Part shown: in pieces, positions 12,301 to 24,300 of the stretch
How the letters are laid out: every line of letters starts with the position of its first letter
How positions within the stretch are numbered: the first letter of the stretch is position 1
Assembly: GCA_007570785.1 (NCBI GenBank)
Contig: ML664199.1
Location: forward strand, 23,945,915 to 24,009,914
Reading direction: 5' to 3'
DNA from: Antilocapra americana
Lineage: Eukaryota > Chordata > Mammalia > Artiodactyla > Antilocapridae
DNA length: 64,000 nt
Notes under the pieces: model-generated
Database searches by the model: none
Seen by the model: the letters and a program-made list of their open reading frames with translations, nothing else
What the model was told of the DNA's origin: nothing
Program-made: the position numbers and the translations under genes

Positions 12301-15300
12301 GTCCTGGCAGGAGGAGGTGGGAAAGGCTTAACTAGAGCTGCTCATGCCAAAGGGCAGGGAGGGCTGCCTATGGGTTGTGGGTGAGTTTATCTTCCACGAC
12401 TTGACTCCTGGGGCTGTTTCTACCAGGGGTACCAAAAGCGGAGGACCTAGACCCTCTCCCAGCATGTGCACATCTCTCCCTAGGATGGATCTTATTCTCC
12501 AGTCTGGCCTCAGCAGCAGTGTTTCCTTGCCATCGACACAGAGGAGCGAGGTGCCAGTGTCCTTCACAAACTATGAGTGTCTCTTTGGCTGGAAGGCAGT
12601 CTTCTCTGCACAGGAGGCCGAGGAGCCACCTGCAGCTCCCCTGCGTGTCTCCCTGCTGCCCCTCAATGGGCCCTGCCTCCGGGTTCCAGGGCGCCCTATG
12701 GAACACCGCTTGTTCAGCTCTGGGCCAGGGCTCCCCACCAAGTAAGTGTCCACAAAGATTCTGCTGTCAATGGGTCAAAGAGCACATGGGTGGCTAAGGG
12801 CAGCCCAGGTATGCAGTGAGGAAAAGGGTGAGTTCTGGAAAGCAAGGATTGATGAGGTGCTGCCAGAATTTCTGGTCATGGGGGAGCCTGCCTCTGGGGA
12901 GAGGGCCCTGTAGGGGTGTGAGTGTATGAGGCACAGCGCGGAGGGTTCTGGGTCCTGCAGACCCCCCTTCAGACTCCTCCTCCACTGATGAGCAGGGAAG
13001 CTCATTTTCGTTCTGTGATGAGGTTCCTGGACCCTCTGGTGGGGGTGCCGTCAGCCTGCCGAGACAGGCCCTTCCACCCCAGGGGGGCTCTGCTCCACTG
13101 ACCAGAAGACGTCTGGGCTTGCCTGCTGCCAGGACGTGCTGGTGTGACAACCACCAACAGAAGCAGTGTACCCCAGTCTGTGTCCTTTTCCCACCCTGGC
13201 TCTAATGACACTCTGTTGCAGAGTGGGCCGGCACCTCCTCCCTTTATTGCTCTGCTGTCCCCGGTGCCATACACCAGACACGCCTGTCCCCCCTACAGCC
13301 GCCTGACCTCTGCGCTGTGCCACACTTGGACACAGCTCCTCTGCACACTCATTCTGGAGCCCGTGGGGCATGAGTTTCCTTCACTCCTAGGAAGACCTCC
13401 AGGAGTGAGTGGCTGGGTTTGTGGAACCGCTGGGCTCTCTTCCAGAGCGTGTGTACCATCTTCTACTAATATTCCCACCAGCAGCAACTGGGAGCTCTCT
13501 GCTCAGCCTAACCCTTTAAATACATAGCTCTGCCTCCCATCTTCCCGGAATGTGGGCACCCTCTCCCCCTCCCCACACAGTAAAGAATAAGGTTTCTACA
13601 TTAAAAACAGACACAGGTCTTGTAGACAGCCCTAGCCTTGTTTTCCACACAAGCAAGTGGCTTTCTCATGTTACATGACAGCCCTCTCTGAATGGGCAGA
13701 AAACACGGACATAACTCGTGTCCCGTGTGTATGCTCCCAGGGCGACCTCAGCGAGGAGGGGCTCGTAACCCGTCCTGGGGCCACCAGTCAGCTCTCTCCC
13801 CAGCCAGCCCTATCAAAGTGACCATGGTGGCGACGTGTGGGCTCAGTATCCCAGGTGTCCTCCCACCAGAGCCTCCTGGTTGCGGCCACTGCCGACTACC
13901 CAGTCTGCCAGAGACCAGCACTGAGCCCCCACACGCCCTGCCGTCTGGGCAGTCGGCGCCCCCTGGCGGCAGGCTGATCACACTGGACCACTTCCACAGA
14001 GGACGGAGCAGCTTTCAGTTCCAGAACAAGTGAAATAGTCACTTATTCTGGACTCACAGCTCCTTCCCCACATGCAATGCTTCTACCAAAACTCCTGTCT
14101 GTGGACTCAGGGATTACCTTACCCAGCATCACGATACTCTACACAGCACTGCTTCTGAAAAAAACCAAGCGTGACAATGGGCCCCTGCTCGTGGAATTCA
14201 CTGGTCTCACCCTGCCCCTCACTGTCCACAAGCAGGCAGCCTGACAGAGTGGTGCAGTGACCTTTTGAAGATCCAGTGAGTCTGGATCCAGGAGACCCCT
14301 TGGGGCATCTCAGTGTCACCATGCCCTGTGCTCAGGGTCAATGGGAAATGACAACAGCCCACCCAGGCAGGACAGCTAAAGGCCTAGACCCTTCAGCATG
14401 GAGCCCTGAGTCCTCAGGTCAGAACCACGGCAGCCGAGCTGCTTGCTGGAGGCAAAGTGGCAATGGAGTGGGTGGTAGAAGAGGCAGTTACAGACACGAG
14501 GGCTGTGGTCGGCACAGAGATTTCCTTGTTCTGTTAGGAATACAGCCATGTGTGTGTATCTATAAGATACCTTTGTTTCTTCACTCTCCCGTTCCTCATC
14601 ACGGAACATCAGCAGTGCTGACTTTATACCTCGGGCTTGCGGTTACAAGACACCATGGAGAAGCACGAACATCATGGACTCGGCATCCCCCTGTGGGGGT
14701 CAGTTCATCCCAGTGGCTTGCAGCACAGTGATCTCACATCAGCAGAAGCAACCCCCTTTGCTGTCTTTACTCAGAGACAAGGCTGGGTCAGATTTGGGCT
14801 CGGGGCCCAGCTAAGAGGGTGCACTGTGATGGGTGCTTTGTGTGGCAGCTTGGCCAGGCTGCGGGGCCAGTGGTCAGCCCCTCATCTGGATGCTGCAGGG
14901 AAGGTGTGTCCAGGTATGGTCAACTCCACAAGCAGGGGCTTCAAGAAAGCAGGCTCCTTGCATCATGGGCCTTGATGGCCGGTGCCAGCGGTCGAGTGCC
15001 TAAGGAACAAGCAAGGTTTCCTGGGAAAGACCTTCTGCCTCCAGACAGTGCCTTGATCCTTGACCTCTCTCAGCCTGTCGGTGCCAAGGTCTTTGGCTTC
15101 CAGCCTTCATGATCATCACAGGACCCAGGCCCTCAGGTGCCTCTCTGAGGCAATACGAGAAGTCACTGCAATGAGAAGCCTGAGCACCGCAACGAAGAGT
15201 AGCCCCTGCTCACTGCACCTCTCTCTATTCGCTCTGCTGCTCTGTGGAACTCTGATTGAACAAACCAGTAATGAAGTCTTTCGTAGTCAGCAGAAGACAT

Positions 15301-18300
15301 TCTTCCCATCTTTGTTTGGTTGCTCAGTCGTGTCCAACTCTTTGTGACTCTATGGACTGCAGCATGCCAGGCTTTCTTCACCATCTTCTGGAGCTTGCTC
15401 AAACTCAGGTCCATTGAGTCAGTGATGCTATCCAACTATCTTATCCTCTGTCGCCCCTTTCTCCTCCTGGCTTCTATCTTTCCCAGCATCAGGGTCTTTT
15501 CTAATTAGTTGACTCTTTGCATCATGTGGCCAAAATATTGCAGCTTTAGCTTTAGCATCAGTCCTTCCAGTGAATATTCAGGGTTGATTTCCTTTAGGAT
15601 TGACTGGTTTAATCTCTTTGCTGTCCAAGGGACTCTCAAGAGTCTTCTCCAGCACCATAGTTTGAAAACATCAATTCTTCAGCACTCAGCCTTCTTTATG
15701 GTCCAGCTCTCACCTCCATTCATGACTACTGGAAAAACCATAGCTTTGACTAGATAGACCTTTGTCAGCAAATAAATGTCTCTGCTTTTTAATAAGCTAT
15801 CTAGGTTGGTCATAGCTTTTCTTCCAAGGAGCAAGTGTCTTTTCATTTCATGGCTGTAGTCACCATCTGCAGTGATTTTGGAGCCCAAGAAAGTAGTCTG
15901 TCACTGTTTCTATTGTTTCCCCATCTATTTGCCATGAAGTCATGGGACTGGGTGGCATGATCTCAGTTTTCTGAATGTGGAGTTTTAAGCCAGCTTTTTC
16001 ACTTTTTCTTATCTTAGCATTAAATAGAAATCTCTGGGACTTGTCTGAGGTGATAAAAAGCAAAGACATTAGAAGACAGTGGATGCAGCCAGAAATGCTA
16101 GTCTTACAAAGGAGACCATGAAGTGATAGCATTTTCTTTAAATTGACCCATCAGTTCTACTTGAGATATGGTTGGAAAGAGAGTGAATCCTCTAAAAGGA
16201 TGAATGTACTTCATTTCCATGCCACAGGCGAACATGTCTTCTAATTTATTAAGATGTGGCCTGGAAGGAAATATGGAGCTCGTAATAGTCAAGCCTGCCC
16301 CCAGAGTGACTCGCCCTGGAGGCAAGTGCAGGTCTGCAGCTCCTGTCCTGTCCCAAGGCGGGGATGCTGCCCCTGCCTCCACACAGGCTCCCGCAGATGG
16401 CGTGTGTGATAAGATGGAAGGGCACTGCAGTTCCTGGGGGCCACCTGCTGGCCTGGCCTCCTGTGGGCACTATCTTTGGTTTATGGGCTGTGCCCAAGTT
16501 TTTCTCTTGAACTGATTCATCAGCTGAGATTTCCTGGGCATGAAGGACTGGAAAAAAGTCTCCCACGTCTGATGAGGACACAGTGGTCTCAGAAGACAGC
16601 ACTAGTAGTGGAATTCAGTACCAGATAATTCTAGCTGAGGTTGGATCACGTGGGCCCATGGCCCACGGCCACTCAGATGTACTTGGACGTCCACCTTTCG
16701 TACTATCAGCCAGCTTTCCTGGCTGCTCTGGGTGTTCAGGTGTCAAATCTCTCCCATACTGATTAGTTATGGTAACATTTGCCCTCCTGGGAGACTTACA
16801 GAACAGCTATTACAGGTGAGTCACAAATTCTTTTCCATTTGTAGAGTTCATTGCTGTTTTAAAATGAATTTGGGGAGACTTCTCTTGTGGTCCAGTGGTT
16901 GAGAATCTGCCTGCCAATGCAAGGGACACACATGCAAGGTTCTAGCCCTGGTCTGGGAGGATCCCACATGCCCTGGGGCAATTAAGCCCATTTGCCACAA
17001 CTACTGAAGCCCGAACACCTAGAAGCCCATGCTCTGCAATACGAGAAGTCACTGCAATGAGAAGCCTGAGCACCGCAACGAAGAGTAGCCCCTGCTCACT
17101 GCAACTAGAGAAAGCCTGAAGCAAAGGCCCAGCACAGCCCCTCAAAAATAAATAAAAATTTCAACACTTAAAAAAAATGAATTTTGGTTTAATGTTTTAC
17201 AGCAAAAACCCAACTTCTGACTGGAATAGTTTTCTTGGGCACCATCCATCCTTCAGGCTAAATGTCAGGTGTGGGACTAAGACCTTACAAACCCCTTTAC
17301 ACCTGCGTTTCTTGGTGGACACAGGAAATGGAGCCTCCAGTGTGGAGATGAACAAGTACTGCTTTACAAACAGAATGCCAACTGGCCCAGGTTCATTTCA
17401 AGTAGGCAGCATCTCTTGGTTTGGCAATGTTAAGTGTACTTTTTCTGAAACTGCAAAACCAAATCCCCTTTTAATCTTTCCTCAGGAGCCTCAGGAATAG
17501 AAGCTGTGCATCTATATCTAACCCACAATTGTTATGGGATCTGGCCTTCAATGAACTGTCAGATACCTAATAACGGTTCCTAATACTTTCGTCCAAATAC
17601 CTATGCTAAGCATGTAGGTAAGGAGATCAAGCCAGTCAGTTCTAAAGAAAATCAACCCTGATTATTCATTGGAAGGACCGATGCTGAAGCTGAAGCTCCA
17701 GTACTTAGGCCACCTGATGTGAAGAGCCAACTCATTGGAAAAGACCCTGATTCTGGGAAAGACTGAAGGCAGGAGAAGGGGATGACAGAGGATGAGATAG
17801 TTGGAGGGCATCGCTGGCTCAATGGACATGAATCTGAGCAAACTCTGGGAGTAGTGAAGGACAAGGGAAGCCTGGCGTGCTGCAGTCCATGGGGTCGCAA
17901 AGAGTTGGACACGACTGGGTGACTTCACTTTCACTTTTCACTTTCATGCATCGGAAAAGGAAATGGCAACCCACTCCAGTATTCTTGCCTGGAGAATCCC
18001 AGGGACAGAGGAGCTTGTTGGGCTGCCGTCTATGGGGTCGCACAGAGTTGGACATGACTGATGCTATTTAGCAGCAGCAGCATGTTGAAATGACAACATT
18101 TTTGGATATTGGGTCTAGTAGATAACACCATTAAAATGAATTTCACTTTTTATCTTATTTTTAACTTTCCACAATGTGGCTACAGGAAGACTGCAAATTA
18201 CACGTGTGGTCTGAATTACTGTTCCATCTGCGGCACTGACATAGAAATCTGGACTCCCGTCTTGGCTCAGCCCACCGCTAGCTGATGGTGACGGAGGCCA

Positions 18301-21300
18301 GCTCCCCAGACTCAGTTTCTTCCTGAAATAAGCCCACTTCCCTCAGTGCTGGGGAGGAGCTGAGGGCCAGCCACACCTACAAGGAGGCCGGTGCCCTTCC
18401 CTGGCCCGTGCCCTGAGGCCCCTGCACTGCCCTGTGTGTGCTGCCCGCAGACGGAGCACCAAGGGGAGGATGGCACTTCTCACTTGTGTGTGAGGAGGTC
18501 TGTGGACCTGTTATTAGGCGTCCTGACACCTGGCAGTAAGTGTCTAATCCCAGCAAAGCAAGTAGTTCTCCACAGCTTTCCTGCAGAAGGAACTGAAGCG
18601 TCTTGAGGAAGGGGCGGTTTTTTCCGATGTGTGTGAGCACGCTGGGCTTGGATCGCCCTCCCCAAATGGTGTCTGGTGCCAGAGAAGTAGGACCACTCGC
18701 TGGGCACTTACCTTCTCGTTTTTCCTCTCATCTGGTCTGCCTCCCACGCTGGTGGGACTGGATGCGGTCAGGCCACCGGTGGGGCCCCCTCCGGCCTCCC
18801 CGTTGAGGTTGGCAGCGCTGACGTTGGGAGGGGTGACGGCCGAGGCTGCCGAGGCGAGCGGGATGGCCGGCCGAGGGCACTGTGTCACTGGCTGGGGGCT
18901 GTGCTGCGGGGACCCCAAGGCGGGGGGCCTGAGGCCAGCGGGCAGGCGAGACGGGGAGTTCTGAGAGCGCAGGGGCGACACCGTGGCGGTTGGCCGGCCC
19001 TGTACCTGGGCCGGGTGGGTAGCTGGGAGAGAGGGGTGGAGAGGGCGGGGGAAGGTCAGTCTGCAGCCAGCAATCCGGGGACTGTGGCCTCGCCCTCCTG
19101 CCCACACCTCTGCCGATGCCTTCGCCTTGGCCCTTCCCAGGTTCCTACAGTCTGAACTGCAGTTGTCTGCCAGTACACTCCGGTTTTACAAACATCCTGT
19201 TCAACCCTTCCAGACCTGAAGCCCCTAGTGAAATGAAATGTTTCCTGCTTTACACTCTACCAGTAAACAAGCCTTTTCCAAATGCACATTTCTGAGCCCA
19301 AGTGAAACAAAACCAGCTATTTGGAAGTCAGCAGCTGCTTCCTCTCCGGTAAGCCTGAGGACCTGGGGGGATGTGAGAGGCGGCCACACATTCACCTTTG
19401 ACGATGAACAAGGTGTTAGTCTATGAACAATAAAGAAAACAGGATTGGACCCAGATAGCTATGTGCACATGAAAGAAATGATTTCAGCAAGCCCGGACGC
19501 TTGCATCTTCCCATACATAGAAGATCACTAAATCTCTTCATGTGAGAGATATAGTTTTCTCTTAATTAATAGTAATCTGTTAATATTTAGATTACCTGCC
19601 TCTCCCTGAAAACTTGTATGTAGCCTGGCTCCTCCCCTACCTTCTCAAAGCACTCTCGGGGTCACCTGAGATGCTCTCTCCTGGGCTCAAGTCCTAACAT
19701 TCCCACTGAATAAAACCTAACTCTCAGCTTTTAGGTGGTGCACATTTTTTTTAGTGGACACTGTGGAGGAGCGAAGCCCGGGGAGGCCCTTGGTTACCAG
19801 GCACCACTGAATATGAGGGGATCTCTGGACAGTGTGGCTGGGCGGTCTCCATCTGAGACCGGAAGTTAAGGCCCAGCCCCTGGCTCCCATACCCAGTGGT
19901 CGAGCTGGCCAAGCACCAGCCACAATCACCGACGAAGGCTCACCATCCACTTCCCTATCCCAGCCTAAGCTTTGCGTGGTGGGACCTTCATGTTTCATTC
20001 ACTAACATGTTCCAAACAGCTGGAATGGTGCCTGGCACATAGTAAGCGCTGAATAAAACTGTTTCAGAATATTTATGTCCGAGAAATGAGAACTCGGTTA
20101 AAACACCTGTACAGATTTCACAGAACTAAACCACTGGAGAAGAAAAACACCTCCCAAGAGAGGTGGGGCTCACTCCACAGCTGGTGCAAGGGTTAGGGTC
20201 CACGGGCCCTCAGTCGCCCGCCTGGCAGCACCCAAATGTGCGCCCGTTACCGGCTAAGCCTGCTGGTCTGCGACACCAGAGTAGACGTGGGCTGCTGGAG
20301 GAAACACTGTGGACATGCCGTTGCTCTCAGTCTGCCCCCCACATCTCTAACCTGTCATCTCAGTAACTCTGGGCCCCTGAATCCTGCCAGCTCTCATAGG
20401 TATACTCCGCCTCCCAGGACTGGGTTCAGTGGCCGCTTTACAGAAAGCAAGTGAGTGAAAAATGATCTGGTTATTGTCACCTCTGTCCTTCCCTCACTCT
20501 CAGGCCATCATGTCCTGTCGCATGGAGGAGCGGATGCTGGAAAGTTCACAACTTCAGGGCCATCTCTATCTGGACACAACCCCTCAGCCTCCAGGGCCCG
20601 GGGCATGCACTCAGTTTCTCCCCTCTGTCACTCCACCCGCTCCTGTAGCTAACCCTGCCCTCAGGCCAGAGATAGACTCACATCCAAGTCTAGGTGGGGC
20701 TCCATTCCCTCCTCTACTCCAAGAGGGGTCTCAGTACAGAGCATGCCCAAGAAGGGCTCAATACTGACCACCCCTAGGAGGGGGCTCAGTACTGATGACC
20801 CCCAGCAAGGGGTTCAGTACTGACCACCCTCAGCATGGCCTCCGCCTTTAGATGCCCTCAAAGGGCTGCCTGTAAGTCTTCTGCAGGAGGTGAGAGTCAG
20901 CCAGCACCATCAGCTTCATCCGGAGCCTAGGAGGCCAGCACATCACCTCTCTTGTGTCCCATTTGTTTACATCCACACAATTGCTTCTTGAAGTATCAAA
21001 ATAAACCATCCTCTCTGTGTCCAGAACAAGGGGCAGGAGTCCCACATGATTCATTCTTCCAGGAGTCTCAACTCACTTCCATACCAGAGACATGGCTTCA
21101 CACCCTGTTCTTTCATCATGTTATCTGGACAAGAGCAATTATGACTCCTCTCTCATCAAATTAATGGATACTTTTATGTTTCAGAAAAAGTACTTGTTGA
21201 CCCAGTCATTTGTCTTCACACCAATACCAAACTGATGACTGTGGCTTTATCAGTCCAGTTCAGTTCAGTTGCTTAGTCGTGTCCAGCTCTTTGCGACCCC

Positions 21301-24300
21301 ATGGACTGCAGCACGCCAGGCTTCCCTGTCCACCACCAACTCCCAGAGTTTACTCAAACTCATGTTCATTGAGTCAGTGTTGCCATCCACCATCTCATTC
21401 TCTGTCATCTGCTTCTCCTTCTGCCCTCAATCTTTCCCAGCATCAGGGTCTTTTCCCATGAGTTGTCTCTTCGCATCAGGTGGCCAAAGTATTGGAGTTT
21501 AAGCTTTAGCATCAGTCCTTCCAATGAATATTCAGGACTGATTTCCTTTAGGATGGACTGGTTGGATCTCCTTGCAGTCCAAGGGACTCTCAAGAGTCTT
21601 CTCCAACACCACAGTTCAAAAGCATCAATTCCTCAGCCCTCACCTTTCTTTATAGTCCAACTCTCACATCTATACACGACTACTGGAAAAACCATAGCTT
21701 TGACTAGATGGACCTTTGCTGACAAAGTAATGTCTCTACTTTTTAATATGCTGTCTATGTTGGTCATAGGTTTTCTTCCAAGGAGCAAGCATCTTTTAAT
21801 TTCAGGGCTGCAGTCACCATCTGCAGTGATTTTGGAGCCCCCCAAAATAAAGTCTGTCGCTGCTTCCATTGTTTTCCCATCTATTTGCCATGAAGTGATG
21901 GGACTGTATGCCATGATCTTAGTTTTCTGAATGTTGAGTTTTAAGCCAACTTTTTAACTCTTCTCTTTCACTTTCATAAAGAAGCTCTTTAGTTCTTCTT
22001 TGCTTTCTGCCATAAGGGTGGTGTCATCTGCATATCTGAGGTTATCGATATTTCCCCAGGCAATCTTGATTCCAGCTTATGCTTCATCCAGTCCAGCATT
22101 TCTCATGATGTACTCTGCATATAGGTTAAATAAGCAGGGTGACAATATACAGTCTTAATGTACTCCTTTTTCTGTTTGGAACCAGTCTGTTGTCCCATGT
22201 CCAGTTCTAACTTGCTTCTTGACTTGCATACAGATTTCTCAAGAGGCAAGTCAGGTGGTCTGGTATTCCCATCTCTTAGAAGAATTTTCCACAGTTTGTT
22301 GTGATCCATATAGTCAAAGGCTTTGGCATAGTCAATAAATCAGAAGTAGATGTTTTTCTGGAACTCTTTTGTTTTTTTGATGATCCAATGGATGTTGGCA
22401 ATTTGATCTCTGGTTCCTCTGGCTTTTCTAAATCCAGGTTGAACATCTGGAAGTTCATAGTTCATGTACTGTTGAAGCCTGGTGTGGAGAAATGCGGCTT
22501 TACAATGTGTCTTAAAATCAGTGTTAGCTTTCAACTTTGTTTTTCTTTTCCAGGTTTTTTTGACCAAGATCCTCTGCATGCCTATATGAATCTGAGGAGC
22601 AGATTGTCAGGTTCTACCAAAAAGTTGGGTTAGATCTTTTTTCTTTTTATTTATTTTTTTTGGGGGGGATTAAATCTTGATTGGCACTCCATTGACTCTA
22701 TAGGTCAGTTTTTGGAGAATAAGCACCTAAACAATATTAAGTTTTCTTATTTCTAAATAAAGTATATCTCTGTAAATATTTAAGACTTCCTTAATCTCTT
22801 TCTTTAATTTGCAATATTTTGGAGTGTTCAAGTCTTATTCATCTTTTATCAGATTTAATCCTAAGTAATTTATGTTTTTAATGCTATCAAAATTGGTATC
22901 ATTTTTAAAATGCCAATTTCCAAAAATCATTCCTGGTATAGAGAAACAAAATTGACTTTTGTATGCAGACAATGTATTCAGTAACCTTTGTGTAGATGCC
23001 TGCTTCCACCTGGTATAATTTTCCTTCTTTCTAAAGACTACTGTTTGACATTTTTCATGGTGTGTCATGACATCTTTTTAGCTTCACTGTGTCTGAATAA
23101 TTCTTTATTTTGCTTTCATTTATGAGAGACATTTGTTGGGTGTAGAATCCTAACTTGACAGATGCATTTCTTTTAGGACTTGTTAAGTTTTCCACTGTCT
23201 TCTCAGTTGTAGTGTTCCTGACAAGAAATGTACTGTCACCCTTACTTTTTTCCTATGCTATGTATCTTTTCTTTCTTGTTATTTTCAAGGTTGTCTTCAT
23301 CACAGATTTTGAACAAGTTGATCATAATTTGCCTTGTTGTAGTTTTCTTCATGTTCCTTGTGCTTGGGAGTCACTGAGTGTCACTCATCCATGAGTTTAC
23401 AGTTTTTATCAAATTTAGAACAATTTTGGTCATTACTTATTCAACTAATTTTTCTGTCCCACCCTTGTCACCTTTGGGGACTTCAATTAAAAATATGTCT
23501 GGCCACTTGAAATGTGCTACTGCTCAGTGATGCTCTGTTCATTAAAAGAAATTCTCTTCTTTTTGTTTCATAGTTTCTATTGCTAGATCTTCAAGTTCAC
23601 TACTATTTTCTAAGCAATGTCTAATCTGCCATTAATGCCATCCAGTGTGTATTCTTGATCTCACACTGTGTAGTTATTTTTAGAAGCTTGATTTCAGTCT
23701 TTAAAATATCTTCCATGCTTCTACTTACCTTTCTGAGCATATGAAATGCAATTATAACATCTTTGTTAGCATCTGTGCTCTGGGTCAGCCTTGATGACTG
23801 GTTGGTTGATCTCATCTCTGGGGGGCATGTTTTCCTGCTCTTTTGCATGCCTGGTGCTTCATTATTGCCATCGGACGCAGGTGGGTGAGATGCGGCTGCC
23901 CCAGCCAGGTGAGCTCCTCTGCATGGCGGTGGTGTCCTGGGAGCTGGCTGGTGGGAACAGGCACTTCCCAGCAGAGTCCTTGTGCTCTTGGCCCACGTGG
24001 TCCCTCACATGCCTGCCCATCAGTTCTCAGTGTCCTGAGCCAGGGACATTGCACTCTCTGGGGCTCGGTCATCCAGACCCTCATCTCCATACCCCAACTC
24101 AGGGAGCCTTCTGGACTGGCCCTCATGCTCTCCCTGTGCTGACACCTGGCCTTTTCTCCAGGAAGTGAGCTGGTACCTTCCTCTGTGTTCTCATCTCTCA
24201 TGGATTACCATCCTTGGTCTTCTAGTATCCAGTGTCTCACAACCACAGTTTTATACATTCCTTGTTTTTTTCAGTTGTTTCTGGTGGGAGGGTAAATCCT

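Larger units (their letters stand above)
4143..18711 (-). other. SH3RF3 intron, about 14.6 kb
   Basis: No coding exon was found. Repeats are listed separately: a CA run, Bov-tA, CHR SINE pieces and BovB fragments. A weak resemblance to an old L1 fragment is seen near 13350-13505 and to MIR near 8478-8540. The stretch 6410-6740 is AT-rich and 10.6-15.1 kb is mostly unique. Two strong CTCF-like motifs occur at 5148 and 13955 and a third at 16437. Confidence 0.85.

Noticed and set aside
18987..19022. Alternative acceptor GGCCCAG before GTACAGG for the 18712 exon
   Set aside because: With the phase-1 donor of the previous exon it would shift the frame. The upstream CTCCCAG acceptor keeps the SH3RF3 reading frame.
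20725..20840. CRISPR-like repeat array
   Set aside because: Imperfect contiguous tandem copies without spacers in a mammalian intron.
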